A DNA stretch of 64,000 bases from Ricinus communis (GCF_019578655.1 NC_063260.1:13208001-13272000); one strand, 5' to 3'; counted from the first letter of the stretch, positions 49,401 to 63,118 are shown. Notes: generated by a model not told the origin, from the letters alone. Numbers and translations: made by a program.

Positions 49401-52400
49401 AAACACAAGGTGGAGTTAATTCACTAGCTTAAGGTATACATGACACATCACATTACGAGGACTAAAGTCAAGTTAATGAAGCACAACAAATAAACAGCAA
49501 ACCATGGTATCCCATGATAAAACCATTGATAAGGGTAAAATAGGTCAAATTTTCATAAACTGGAGGTTTTCACTCTCCATATTTTTAGATGATTTTCCAT
49601 TGCCCTTGTCCACTGTCATTAAAAATAGACAGCCTAAAAATGTACCTGGCAATTACACAAAAGTCATACCTGATCAGATGATGGAACATTTGAGGTCTTT
49701 CTGAATCCCATTACCAATTTTCCTTCTGGCTCTAATCGACTAAATGTTACTAAGAAAACAGAATCAAATTTCAGTTACAATACCAAAGTACTCAAAACAT
49801 AATTTTGAAATCCTAGGAAATTGGTACACCACAAAGACTAAAGGACAAAATAAGTAAAGTGAAACACCAAGAGCCAGATCATTGAGAAAATCAAGTAAAC
49901 AGTCAATAGAGGAACCGCAAACAAAGGACCTCAAAATTTGTAATACGAACAAGGAGGACAATTTTTAATTCCAAAAATCAAGGTTGTAAACTTCTGGTTC
50001 ATTCCTTACACATTTGGTGGTTACCTATATCGCCTGCTTGCAATCGCATATTCTGTATGCATGGAGTCACCCCCTCCAGGACATACATTCTGCTATTATT
50101 GTTGGGCCAGAAACGAAACTGAAATATCCATTCTCTGCCTTTAGCATCCTGGACCTTAAGAGGTAACCCTTCAGGATGTGAGATTGGTGGAAAATAAGCC
50201 TGTTGTGAAGTGAGTGAATATTAGCACTGAAGAATCAAAAGAAATAAATGATAAAAAATGAGAGCAAGAAATTCAGAATTTTGAAATTGTGTGCTAAATA
50301 AAATCATGTAATCAGTCTTGAGTTATCCCAGTGACATGAAACCTGTCCTCCAGGTTTGAGGTTTCGCAAGAGTGAAGTAGCACTTCCATCAAACAAAAGC
50401 ATATATAAAACCCGAAAAAAAATACATTTGTTGTCTCTCTATGAAATGCTCACAGAAAGAGCCACAAGAATAACTGACAAAAGATGTGATGGCATGACAA
50501 CTGAAGACTTTGGCATGATGGTTTCATTAATTCTCTTTTCCACTCATATTCATGTTTTCTCTCTCCAGTACATACAGAACCAGCTGTTAACTGACAGTTC
50601 CTAGGAACAAACTAACAAATCTGGAAGGCTCTAAGAACGTTCAAGAGCACAACGGCGTACTAAAATACTCTAGAAAATCATACAGTTGTGCTCATTGGTG
50701 AAACTATAATCTAGTCAATCTCCACTAAAATGAAGTGGCTTAGAATAGAAATGCTTGATAAAGTGTAAGGTCAAACTGGAAAGCATAAGCACTAACCTCT
50801 GCACATTTTTTTGGGAGCACTAAGCGCCCAATTCGCCCAGCATCACTAGCACTCAACATTTTCTCAAACAAAGGGGTGATTACAGAATTTGAACTTTGGG
50901 ATGGTTAAGGTTTTAGATCGCATAAATATAAGGAAATCCTGGAATCATAAATCAACAGAGGTTGGCCGATCCCACCTCTTCATGAGTCAGAATAACAAAC
51001 TTATAAAGAGAAAGGTTCTTAAACTCAATTTGCTTAAATCTTAAACTTTTGAATCAAAGGATACTTCCCAGAAATCTGCTGTAGCTCTTCATCAGTAAAC
51101 CTTGGCCAATAGCGAGGAAGTAATTGGCTTCTAGCACGGGCATCTACTCGAGGTCTTCCATTACGTATATGAGTGTCAATCGATGAGTCAACTCCATTAT
51201 GCAAATTACCATGAAACTGCTTTGGAAGTGAAGGTGGTGGAGCAGGTTGCCGTAAAGGAGTTCCTGAAACCGCGCTGATGTTTGGTTCATTCAGAGATGC
51301 AAAAGGTATCACCATTCTTTGTGCAGTAGATGGATCCTCCCTTAAAGAAGAAGGCTGGTGTGGTATACCCAAACATGAACCAGGTTTCTCCTCAATGCCG
51401 GCTCCTGCAACAAGATGATCACATTAGGTTTAGCAGCCATCAAAAGATTTTATTTCCAGCACATCATTTTCTCTATCACAACAAGAGGAAAATCTGAAAC
51501 CATCACAGATTCGTTTTGTCAAAGTAGCATAAGACTTGCAGGTAATAGATTCATACCTGCATTCCCATTCTCAAGTATATCTCGTGTACCGAGCTTCAGG
51601 CTCCCATTAATCAATCTTTCAGAAAAATCATCCATTCTCCCTTTCTCCAGAGCAGGGGCAGAAGATCTTTCACCGGTAGCAAGCCGGTCAATTTCATATA
51701 GTGCCCTTGGTTGCAGTTCAGAATGAGAAATAGGGGAATTGAACAAACTGGGCGCTTGCCGCCACGGCACAGGACCTGATCCAGCTAATTGACCCAAACC
51801 TTTGACAGAAAGGTCCTTAAATCTCTCGGACAATGGAGTATTATAGAACAAAGGAGGAGGCCATGGAGTATTAGATGACTGGCATTAAAAGTATTAAGCA
51901 AAGAGTTAATTAATTGCACAACTAAATATGCATAATATGTAGAAAGCAAGAAACCGATGCTAACTAACAAATCTAAAGTTAGAGATTAGAATATAGCACA
52001 AAGAACAATGGTTTCTTCTGCCACAAATATGAAGTGAAAAGAATGAACAATAAAACATTGTATGAATGACTTCAGAAAAGCAACAAACGGAACTAGTTCG
52101 GAAGTAAATGAAGAATATATAAAAATTCAAGATGAAATGAAGACAAAAACAACACTGAGTAGATAAAAGGTTAAAGGAGACAAGGGTTAATACGAGTATT
52201 ACATGATACCATTCACCCTGAAACATCAACAAGAATATTCTCTCTAACATATTAAAGGCGACCACATAGATGAATGTCAAAATCAACATCAAATAAAAAT
52301 ACAAAACCTTATTATAAATAACCCATTGTTAACAATTTTTCCTTTCCATAATAACCCACTAATCAAAATTCACTGACTGCACGGAACAATAATATATTCC

Positions 52401-54460
52401 CACTTCTATTTCTTTTCAGTCTAGGTAAAAATAGTTCAACAGATTCAGCATCAAAATCATCTCTCCCTTCAAATTCTTGATGCAATTCATATATATTTCT
52501 CTATAATTTCTCGCTTAAAAAATAACAATAGATAGAGCATTGAACCCATATTCACACAAACAGAGTGCTCAATACCAGTCTTCTTAAGCAGATTCCATGT
52601 CTATTTCAGTACAAAGCCATATTATAAAAGTTGAAATCAATAGAATTAAAACCCCAAATTTTCTGTCAGTTTGTGCAAAACATGCATGTGAAGACCCTTG
52701 TTCTTCCATTATCTCCCATTTTATTAATCAAAGAAAGCTTAGGATCACTCCTCACTGCAAGTAGAACCTAAGAATGTTACAACAATCAGTCATGACCAAC
52801 TGGAAGCACATTTATTCAACTAATAGTATAACAATCAACCCATTAATCAGGAGAAAAAAAATCATAGATAGAAATCAAGAATGCAGAAGAGTAATGATTC
52901 CAGGAAAAGATTATAAGGAATTCTTACCAAAACAATATTTTTTCTTGCACATGCCATGCACTCGATCCCTCCAGCATCCAACAGCATAAATGCATTATTT
53001 GAAACAATACATCCACAATGAACTCGCTGCAGCAGAAAACAAACCATGATATGGTTTAGACTAACAACAGCATATGTATGCGGACTTAAATTCATATCAG
53101 TTAGCATTAGAAAGTATCTAAATCAAGCAGACTAATCTGCTCACCTTCCCACAAGATTCACAACATCTCCAACCAGTGGCATTCAAGTGGAACGTGTCGC
53201 AGAATCTCCCCTCCTCAAACATAGAACTAAATCACAAAGCCAAGCACAATTAAGAAAGCTGAAGGAAAGATGAAGATATCAAATTCTCGAAATATAATAC
53301 CATGATCGAAAAGTGAATAAACCAAAAATAGAAGGTAAGACAAGCCAAGGATATTTAACTTGTCCAAAGAAATGCCTCTACACTGAATTGCTAAAGGAGA
53401 TTAAAATTGTATGATAAAGGTAACAAAAAACTACCATATCACATACTTCAAAAGCAAACATGTACAGAGATTATACGAAAATCTTAGCCAGAAACACATT
53501 AAGTTATCCAAAACAGATTCTTTATTTCTACATTCCAAAAGAGTAGCAGTAACAAAATGTAATTGATCTACTTACACGTTCAAAACTAGGTAACAAGCAG
53601 GTTTAGCTTTTAGATGGATATTTGGCCAATAAGAATAAAAATAATAGAAAAGCTAATACCTGAGGAAGCCTCAGGCAAACTCTAATTTTCATTGAAAAGC
53701 TATAACTTTATAACTGCCATGTTTAACTTCAGGATAGTTTCCTGCGTTTTTTTTGACAATTAATTTAATTATTCTGAACGGCAGAAACAGATTAGAAAGT
53801 ATTAATTGCAGCAGCAGTAATTAATTAATCAACCAGACACTAACTCGAAGTAAGCTATATATCCGTGAGCATAAAGAACCCAAAAGGGGATAAAAAATGA
53901 AAAAGAAAAAAACTGCAGTTACCAAATATTATGTCTAGATACAGATGGATAGATATATAAACATAAATAGAATAAGGATCCGAACTTTAACATTATACTT
54001 CAAGATAAACGAAATTTTTTTCCAAAAGTAACCATATTCAATTGAACGCGGTCTAATAAACAGCTAAAAGGGCATTCATTTCCGCTAACGAGGCTAAAAT
54101 TCCCAAATTAACCTCCAAGAAAACCCCAATTTCAAGCTCCAAAAACAAAATATAACAACTTCCTAAATTTAGCAAGCCACTGCAAACATGCTTAAACCTC
54201 GAAATTAATAGCCAAGCTCAGACAGACAAAAAACAAAATAATAATAATAATAACCAAAATAAGAGTAGAGAGCAATGAGTCAAGAAAAACAAAAAGAAGA
54301 AGAAAGAAAGAAAAGAAACTAACGCGCATCTATCACAAAGCTCAGCAAAATCTCCAGCACGCAAACGCCAGCCTTTCCTAATTTTGAACTCCGTACAATC
54401 CGAATTGAAGCATTTCTTCGACGTTGCAGAAACCGAAGATGTAGGAGCACTAGCAGCCAT
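46430..54460 (-). CDS. VAL1: B3 domain transcriptional repressor, VAL1/HSI2 type
   Basis: Fourteen exons (54324-54460, 53145-53226, 52928-53026, 51557-51878, 51065-51404, 50797-50893, 50025-50199, 49670-49749, 49343-49390, 48988-49248, 48452-48501, 47940-48053, 47427-47497, 46430-47199) give 881 aa. A PHD-like zinc domain spans ~17-106 (C17, C22, C42, C45, then WRCCESCGK and [11 protein letters not shown]). The B3 DNA-binding domain spans ~335-440 ([39 protein letters not shown]). A CW domain at ~566-610 has [14 protein letters not shown] and [15 protein letters not shown] Cys-rich stretch [14 protein letters not shown] follows, and an EAR motif DLNIQP lies at 787-792. VAL proteins bind RY elements and recruit Polycomb/HDAC repression to seed-maturation genes and FLC. 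The symbol denotes the family type; VAL2 is possible. Confidence 0.94.
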
Positions 54461-54720
54461 CTCTCACACACTTCCACTTCTCTTTTCAATTAATTTCTAA
54501 AGCATAACCCTAAAAGATTTATTTAAAAAAAAAATCCGAAATCGAAGGTAGCCGTTATAGTATAAGAGAAAGAGAGATGAAAGCACACAAAAAGAAGGCT
54601 TAATAAAAAAGAACTGGTGGATACGGCCTGATCTATGCAATCATGTCGCGGGTGCTGTTTAAGAGTTAGAGAGAGAGAGAGGGAGGGGTTTTGAAGAGAG
54701 AGATGAAATAGGAAATGGAA
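54461..54720 (-). promoter_or_regulatory. Leader and proximal promoter of VAL1-like gene
   Basis: Purine-rich on the plus strand, with a (GA)n run at 54669-54683 (CT-rich in gene orientation), as in many plant 5'UTRs. The exact start site is not visible. Confidence 0.4.
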
Positions 54721-57700
54721 AATTGGGTATTGTCAAAATATATAAGGGATAATAATAAAAGTGTCGTTATTTTATATATAATATCTAGGCGTGTGTATTT
54801 CAGTCATCTACTGATGCGCGTGTGATTATATATTATATGTGTATGTAAGGCTTCAAAAACACGTCGAGTCTCGGCCTCATTTTCGGCGTTGTCGTTTTTT
54901 CTTTTTTTTTTCTTAAAAAAAAAAATTAATAATTTTAATGTCCTTGTTGGTCAATTTAGATATGATTTTTTGGAACTCCCAAATTTTATGTGCTTACACT
55001 AGCAAAGACCTTTTTCTTTTTTGGGTTCAGGGTTTGCATATGTTTAATTCAGGTAATTCTTTCTTGCTTCAAAAGGGTTTTGACTCTTGATTGGTAATTC
55101 TTATTTATATATTATCATACGAATTAAAAGAACTTATACCCACGCTATGTATTATATTATATAAAGAATTAAAAAAAAACAGTTATATTTGTTAAAAAGA
55201 GATTAAATAAAAAAAAAAAAACAGGGGATTGGCATAATTGTAATTATATGTTAGATTGACTTGTGCTGGACTAAAAGACAATTAGACAAAAATAACCCCG
55301 CGTGGCGAGAATTGAGTGCTAAGAGTAGGTGGGTGGGAAAACGGTGTGGAGAAGAAAAAAAAAAGGATGAGCAAGTATTGGAGTCCATGTGATGAATGAT
55401 GCATGTTATTATATGCATGGCCCCCTCGAGACTCATGCAATCACGTAAACCCGCCTAAGTTCCGCCCACGCGCTTCGCTTTCTTACTCGTAGAAGTTCCT
55501 AAATTCCTAATCTAGTAACCAAACGGAGCCTTTATTTTGTTGCCATTTTTACTAACCTTATTCAATTCTGCGCTATAGCTTTAGCTTCCGTCCATCATAT
55601 ATTATTTATCAGAAAACAATAATACCATCTCATACTACTATACATGTATATGCAAATTCAATATTAAGTAACTGACGCAGTTAAAATTAGTAGTCTGATT
55701 GGTAATCTATTATATATATATATATAATTAATTTAGAACTTACCGGATAGAAATTTTACGGACAGTAAAATATTTTCTTAAAAAATTAATGCATCGGCGT
55801 GTCCAAGAGGATGAAACTCAAGACTTTACTTATCTTATTTTATCTCATTTATAACTCTTGGGTCTGATTAGTATTTTTATACATATGCACATATGATTTG
55901 TAACCGTGATTATCGGGCAAGATTATGTTGGATTAATGTAGCACGAGAATGGCGAGTGCAGTCTGATGCTCAGATGAAGAAAAAGAATAAGGGTTACACT
56001 TTACACTGTTAACTACTGTTTAATGTGAAAACATACAGTGTGAGAAAAGGATCCATGTTTCCTTAACAGAAGTAGTTAGTCGGCTAGGATCAAGGGGGTG
56101 GGAAAAGAGAAGAGAATGCAGTTCTCAGGAAATTTCTTTTGGTTAATTGTGGGGTCAGACAGTGGTCAAGAAGAAGGGGGAAAGTTCCCCTCTACAGTCT
56201 GCATGGCATGCAGCCGCACAGACAGACATGTGAACCAGACCCAAGTTTGAAAACTTTGCATGCAACTGTAACCAAAGTAAATTATCAGCCGAGCAAAATG
56301 TGCAAATAAATAGGATTAGGCGAACCCGATTAATTCAAAGCACGACACTGTGGAGGGAAATACATGGTTGAACTGCTTTTGCGTGACCCTTAATTAATTC
56401 ATTTTCTTTTAATTATGCTTTCTCTTGATATTAGAATTTCAGTATCATATTCACACGATAAGTGAATTGGCCCTTCTTTTTTTTTTTTCCGTAAACCAAA
56501 AGAAAAATGATATATTATTCTGTCTTTTCCAATCGAAACAAAACCTAAAAAAATAAAATAAAAGATTATATGTCTTCTCTATTTATGAATATCGTAAAAG
56601 GAAAATGATTAGGCCGCTTTTGGGCTGCATTTGGTTAAGATAGGACGAGACAAGAAAAACGCTCTTATTTTACATTCGGGGCGCACGTAGATAGAACAAA
56701 AAGGGGATTTTCACTCATTCTAAAATGTGACAAAACAAATTTATTTTTTATTATTAACTATTATTTATTTTAATTTTTGATTTAAGAATCATATTTTTAT
56801 GAAAACACACGAATACATATTAAATAGAAATATTCAAAAAAAATGTCAAATTTTTGATTAGATGATTGTAATATTTCATTATAAATGTATCGGTTGAAGT
56901 ATTTGAATTTGCAGAGAAAAAAAAAATCAATTAGATATAAATGGCTATGAAGTTAATGTTTGCATAAAAATTGAATGAAGAAGGAAGTGAATAGCTAGGG
57001 AATAGTGAGAGGTTGGCGAAGAAAAGCTAGGCTGGCAATGGAATGCATAATCCAGGGAGCAAGAGTTAAACTTGGAAATCTCTAGAGCATATGATTATGG
57101 AGAGTATTAAAATTGTGCGGTGAAGATAAAAAGAAGACAAATTTTATACGGGTTAAGGACATCATCCTTATATGATAAGTACTAAACAAAAAGACTCTTC
57201 ATAATGCAGTCTCGGCCACATCTAACAATGTTGTTTCTTTTTCCTTGTTTCTGGGTTCTGGTTTCCTAGATTAATCCTAGGACAACTTAATTAAGCTATG
57301 TAATACACCAACTTCTTATTTCATAATGTAGTGAACGTTGACGGACTCCCACATGAAAAAGAATTAAGCATCTTAAGGCAACATTTATCCACTTGACTTT
57401 GAAACATATATATATTATATAAAGAACTGCAGTGTCGTTTGGTTACAGGAGATGGAGCCGTAATTTGATTTACAATTTTGTGGGAAGACGAATTTGCATG
57501 GCTCGATTTAAGATTGCTAAGAAAAAACAAAATTGTACAAGGCAGAATAACATTTTAGTGATAAGACTTACTGTTGTTTTACAGTGATGTTTCGCCTGAA
57601 AGAGACCGTGTGTTTACTTCAGTGTTCGGTGTTTGCTAGGTGTCCATGAACGAAAAATATATATACTCCACAACATTAATCTTTTTAACGTTTAACTCAT

Positions 57701-57880
57701 ATGACTGAACTGTGATGTCACCTGCACTTAATTGAGTTTTCTTTGTAAGCTTGAAATTAAGTTGAAAAGATTTAAATGTTATTTTGAACAAATTCTTAAA
57801 TAAATATAGTCTACTTTGTTGTTTGGAAACAGAATTAATTATATATAGATTTTAATTATAAATATTTTTAAAATAATTTC
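54721..57880. other. Intergenic region without recognised gene
   Basis: AT-rich with a GC-richer patch at 55290-55530 (CCCGCGTGGCG, CCGCCTAAGTTCCGCCCACGCG). It may be promoter-like, but no gene starts nearby. Small minus-strand ORFs at 55251-55436 and 57321-57530 show no motif. Confidence 0.5.
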
Positions 57881-57899
57881 TGACCTTTCATCATTTTAT

Positions 57900-59110
57900 G
57901 TCCGCAATTTTAGAATTATATATTTATATATATTAATTGTTTATTCTTATTATTATTTTAATTATAAAATTAAATTCATAATTTAATAAATTTTTTAATA
58001 TGTAAAATTATTTTAGAGAATTTTGAAAATAACAATAAACTAATTATTAATATAATAATATAAAGACTATTTTAAAAATTATTTATTAATTATTATATAG
58101 ATTAATATATCTATAATATTACTATTTTTAGAATTAAAATATTATTATACAATTAGATATAATATAATATAATTATTATTTTTTAGAATTAGAATATTAT
58201 CTAATTATAAAATTAATTTATTACTTAATATAATATTAAAATATAATTATATTGTATCGTAAGATAAAATTAATATCACTGTCTGAGTACAAAATTATTT
58301 ATTCGTTAATATAATATTAAAATATAATTAATATATTATTTTTTAGAATTAGAATCAGTGTTTAATTAGGAATATAATTTATGAAACAATAAGTTAATAG
58401 AAAAAACTATAAAAAAACATATGAGCTTGAATCATGTGTCAAAAATAAATAAATATATAAAAATATAAAATTTATGTGTTAAAAATTAAGCATATATGTC
58501 AAAAAAAAATTTAGATATCAGAAATTAATATATACTAGTTATTTACCCGTATATTATATGGCCGTTATTATTATTTCAATTATAAGTCAAAGTTGATAAA
58601 TACAATTTAACAAAAATCTCAATATTTAATATTAATTAATAATATTTTATAAATAATAGCAAACTAATTATCTTTAAATTTCTTTTAATTTTCTTAAAAT
58701 TTTAAATTTTTATTAGTGCAATAATATAAAAATAATTTTAAAAATATTAATTAATTAATTTTAGTATTATAAATACTATCAATATAATATAATTGATATA
58801 TTATTTTTCAGAATTAAAAATTATTATATAATTAAAAATTAATAAATATAATATCAAAAATATTATTTAAGATGTTATCATTTAAATTTTAAATTATTAT
58901 CTAATTAGAAATTAATTTATTAATTAATATAATATTAAAATATAAATAATATGTTATTTTTTAAGATTAAAGTCAGTGTTTAATTAGAAATATAATTTAT
59001 TAATCAATAAATTAATAAAAAATTTAAAAATTATACATCAGCTTCAATTTTATATATTAAAAATAAATACATATATTAAAAAAAGAAATATACATATCAA
59101 AACCAAAAAA
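57900..59110. repeat. Diverged two-copy direct repeat, unit ~620 bp
   Basis: Two very AT-rich copies (about 57900-58500 and 58560-59110) share ordered landmarks. ATATTATTTTTTAGAATTAG in copy 1 matches ATGTTATTTTTTAAGATTAA in copy 2. CAGTGTTTAATTAG is identical at 58356-58369 and 58974-58987 (offset 618), followed by AATATAATTTAT and ATATTAAAAATAAATA-type tails. ACTAATTATTA/ACTAATTATCT occurs earlier in each. Confidence 0.6.
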
Positions 59111-59153
59111 TTTAGATGTAAAAATTAAACATGTCAACAAATTTTGAATCTCC

Positions 59154-59159
<6 letters not shown>

Positions 59160-59218
<59 letters not shown>
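59160..59218. repeat. Compound (TA)n(TG)n microsatellite
   Basis: About 20 TA units (59160-59200) run directly into about nine TG units (59201-59218). Confidence 0.97.
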
Positions 59219-59219
59219 G

Positions 59220-59940
59220 GGCTGGCATATATATAGAAAAGTCTACATCAGAATGTCAAGTCAATTCTATCCAGAATGTGAAGTCGTGCAATGTTGTCCA
59301 TTGGATTATCGAGAACTTGTACAAGTAGATACGGTGTGTGTATGTAGGTCATTGTTTGAGTGTTTAAAAAGTAAGTTTCGTATCAAACATACTTTATTTT
59401 AATATTTGTATCTAATACGCCGAGCGATAGTAGTCCAATATACTAGTTCTAAGTGTACATGTAATTAAATTCTAAATGTTTTAATCCAAAATATGTGTTT
59501 GGATAGTAATATAATTATCAATATTTTTAATTTATAAGAGGTTTAATAGGCCGTTAACTATACAACAGGATTAGTCATCCTCTTACACTCTTTATAAAGA
59601 CGAAACCTCACTTAATGTAGACATGAAAAGTTTTCTTACTACTGGAGTAGGTCTCAAGTGTATAGTTATTGGTTTTTTAATTTATGACTACAGATGTTTT
59701 ATATTATTATTGTCTTAAATTTTAATTTATTACTTTATTTCTTAAGCATTTAAATTTTTTAGTTTTATTTTATTAATTTTTTTAATTTTTATTTTATTTT
59801 ATTAGCATCTTTATTTTATTTTAATTAAGAATTTAATAGTTATTAAAAAAACAAAAAAAAACTCAATAAAATTAATAGCAATCTCGTAAAATATATGTAA
59901 ATATTTTTTATTTCAAATTAAAAAAAGATTTTATTTCTCA
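59220..59940. other. AT-rich intergenic region
   Basis: No ORF with a recognisable motif. T/A-rich low complexity from 59690 to 59940. Confidence 0.5.
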
Positions 59941-59979
59941 TAAATAAGAGAAAGGATAGACTTTAAGATGCCATGTCAA

Positions 59980-60410
59980 TTGGAAATTCTCAAAAGAGAC
60001 TTGAGAATTGGAGCTCACCGCCACAGCTATCGAATAAATGATGCCTTAAACTGGGTCCTGCAAGGCGCTGGTGGCATTCTAAGAGATTATATGGACATTT
60101 CTTGTGCCTATTTTTCTTCTCCAACGGACTCTAATGAAGCTGAGCTGCGTGTAATTTCACGAGCTGTTGAAATTAGCTCTTTTTTAGACCTGATCTTGTT
60201 AATATGCCAATTTATGTTTCTGCAAACGCCGCTGGGTGGGTCAAGTAAAGATCGAAGATCCCCCACGGAGGAGTTGGAATGTTATCTGTAAGAATCAAAG
60301 ATTTTTTTTTTGCCAAAGTTCAAGCATTATTGCATTTCTCACGTACACAAGGATGCTAATCAGGTAACGGAAAGTCTGGTTGTAGATCGATCTTCTAATT
60401 TTCTATATTG
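59980..60410 (+). pseudogene. LINE remnant: RNase H-like (RVT_3) domain
   Basis: A 107-residue plus-strand ORF has GAGGILRDYMDISCAYFSS and NEAELRVISRAVEISS, the order of the RVT_3 RNase H-like domain in plant non-LTR retrotransposons. After a stop codon the conserved end reappears in another frame as FSHVHKDANQVTESLVVDRS at ~60337-60400. The start of the domain (DGA motif) is missing. It is a dead fragment. Confidence 0.7.
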
Positions 60411-60991
60411 CTTGGTGTTAACTGTTGATTCTGGGTATATAAACTCTTAAATTTTCAGTCAAAATATAATTAAATCACTAAGTTTTAGAATGGCTCATCA
60501 ACTGTTTTGGATCTTACTATTCTCTGTATGATCATATTCATATATGTGTTCATAGGCCTCTCATCTAGAACTCATGGGCCGCCCAATTTGCATTTCCTAG
60601 GTTTTAGTTTAGAACGAAGCATTTCGAGAATTCCAGCTGAAATGGAATAAAATTGATAACTACAGCATAGACTGAGCTATATTCCTGGAGTACAAGATAA
60701 TTATTATCTTTTTTGGATAGAGGGGTGGGCAAAAGCCAAAGAAGAAAAGAAAAAACAAACAAAAGCAAAAAACACAAGAACAGGAAAAACAGCAGCACAA
60801 CGCACAATCATGCATCAATTAATGGCCCTAGGCCATCCCACGCTAATGCAATCCGCATTAACCAATGTTTTCAACTCACAAGGCTCTTGAATACCAACAA
60901 GGTAGGACAGCGCCAAATTAGCTATATTCTTGGAGTAGTCAAAATTATTTGGATGGTATATTTTAAACATAAATATGCAGAAATATTTTGC

Positions 60992-61011
60992 ATATATATA
61001 TATATATATAT
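60992..61011. repeat. (AT)n microsatellite
   Basis: Ten AT units. Confidence 0.9.
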
Positions 61012-61274
61012 GGGACTCGTCATTTTTCTTGCAGATGTTCATGTAAATATGAGAGAGTGAGAAAGAGAGGATGCTAAGCAAATTGCACTAGCACATGACC
61101 TTTATTACTTGCAATATAAAGATGGTGGAAGAGGCATATCCTCCTCTACCTTAATTAATTAATCAACATGAGGAATGGAACACAAACATTCTCCTTATTC
61201 AAACAAACTAATGTCATTTCAGACACCTCAAATGATAAGACTTGACCCAACACATCTTTGAAATTAAACAAACT

Positions 61275-62097
61275 CTATGAGGGATTGGCCCACTCTTGTC
61301 CCCGAAGCTTGCGGACTAAACTTTTGTCTAAATGAAATGCCTTGGCCACAACATCAAGATTAATGGAAGGATGAGCTCCAAAAATCCCATTAGCTAAAGT
61401 CATGACTCCTGGATTTTGGCTAGTCAATGCAGCAAAGGCGAGTGCAGGAGTTTTACCAAGATTCAATTGAAAATGTATCATCCCAAATGGAAACACAAAG
61501 ACATCCCCTGGCTTTAGAATTTTGCTGAACAGACGATGATCCGGATTTGATGTTACAAAACCAGCATAAACGGTTCCTTCTAGAACTACTAGGATTTCTG
61601 CAGCTCTGGGGTGTACATGCGGTGGATTTAAGCCGCCATTTGCTGCATAGTCAATACGAGCTAAGGTTATGCCATTGGTGTTAAGTCCTGGTATTACATC
61701 AGCAGTTAAAATTGTGACATTTACTCCAAGTTGATTCGATGTATTTGCACGAACATTAAGTCCGGAATAGAAGAAATCATCTGCCGTAACATTGTTTGGA
61801 TTCTTGCAGAACTTTCCATTCACGAATACTGCATTAAAATAATATAATTCATATTAAGGGAAAATGATAATGGAAAAATCTGTATGTCTATGAGATTTCA
61901 GAGTTCAAAGCATATCAGTTCAAAAAAGAGATAAAAATTGAAACATCAGTAAGCATTTAATATTAATTACCAGAAGAATCAGAGCCATCTGTTGCTACAC
62001 AGAAGTCTTGGAGAGGACTAGGATCAAAAGCAGTGGCACAAAATGAAGAAGCCATAGCGAAGACAAGAAGAGATAGAAGGAAAGTACCAACTTCCAT
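61275..62097 (-). CDS. Germin-like protein (cupin)
   Basis: Two exons (61971-62097 and 61275-61828) give 226 aa, the normal size. Residues 1 to about 22 are a signal peptide ([20 protein letters not shown]), so the protein is secreted to the apoplast. The mature part begins [13 protein letters not shown] and includes NGKFCKNP, with the two cysteines that form the family's disulfide. Germin box 1 is [19 protein letters not shown] and box 2 [18 protein letters not shown]; together they supply the manganese ligands (two His, one Glu, one His). The C-terminus has [18 protein letters not shown]. Germins act as oxalate oxidase or superoxide dismutase in wall and defence responses; the activity of this member is unknown. 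The intron is GT-AG and a TATA box lies ~95 bases upstream. Confidence 0.95.
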
Positions 62098-62187
62098 GAT
62101 GCTTAATTATTTTGGTGCTTACAGGGAATTCTTGGATGTGCTATTGGATTTTCGCAGCAGTGAGAATTATTTGCATGGGATGCATGG

Positions 62188-62197
62188 CTATTTATAG
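62188..62197 (-). promoter_or_regulatory. TATA box of germin-like gene
   Basis: CTATAAATAG on the minus strand, ~95 bases before the start codon, which leaves a leader of ~60 bases. Confidence 0.75.
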
Positions 62198-62440
62198 AGG
62201 ACAAAACAATTACCGTTAAAGAGTACGCGATACTGGCTTAACTTGCTTTCCTGTAACTGGGCCACATCTCAATTTATTTTTTTGTTTGTTTCTGACATGA
62301 TTTCTAGTTTGTTTGCCATCTTCTATTTTGGTGCTCCACCCTTTTTCTAAAAAGACGTTTTGAAGGAAACCTCCCCTAGTTAAGTTTTTCAATGGAAGTG
62401 GGCTACATTTTCAAACAACATAATTGAAGCAAAATCCAGC

Positions 62441-62950
62441 TTAGCTACCCTGCTGCTGCTGCTTATCAAGAAACTCAATGCCTGCCTTCATATTAATAAA
62501 TGATTTAAGCTGCAGTCTTTGTGGAAATTATTGCAACTTTGATTAAAGAGACAAATTTCTGCTCCCTTCGTCTTCTTTGTATCTTGTACACCTCTCTCCA
62601 TAGCTCAGTCTTATAATCATGGCTATATCTTTCATCATGTTCATGGTGATAAGCTGAATTTTATATTCAACTTTCAAAAGAAGTGGGCTACAATAATAGG
62701 TACCTTCATTATTTGTTTTGTTCTCTTTGGAAAAGTTCCTTCATCATTTCTCAAATAAAAAATCACAAAGCAAAGTTTAGTTTTAGTGCTGCTGCAGACA
62801 GTTGATCTACAAACAAATTCTACCTTCTTCTGATTTGACTGTATAATGACAACCTAAATATAACCTCTGAAACTAGTCCTAGCTCGAGGTATCAAATTCA
62901 TCCAGAAAATGCAACCTGGAATTCCTCATCAGTTTAGTTACGGAATCGTG
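62441..62950. repeat. Upstream duplicated segment, copy A
   Basis: It shares ordered blocks with 63467-64000: TATCAAGAAACTCAATGCCT (62464), GCAGTC..TGTGGAAATT, GCTGCTGCAGACAGTTGA (62788-62805, identical 18-mer) and CATCAGTTTAG. It lies 0.35-0.85 kb upstream of the germin-like gene. Confidence 0.65.
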
Positions 62951-63118
62951 AAATTTTACTCCAAATGAATTAGTCCCATGGGCAGACATTATTAAAAATT
63001 TGGTACATTACTCTGTTGGATTACTCTACTAAAACATTTAAGCTTAACTTGAGTAAAAAATTTAGGTGAATCTAGTGTATGCTACGGTACTTAACAACAT
63101 TATACAAGAAATTCTGCA

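Noticed and set aside
59131..59402. Two ORFs rich in YIYIY and VCVCV
   Set aside because: Translations of the (TA)n(TG)n microsatellite.
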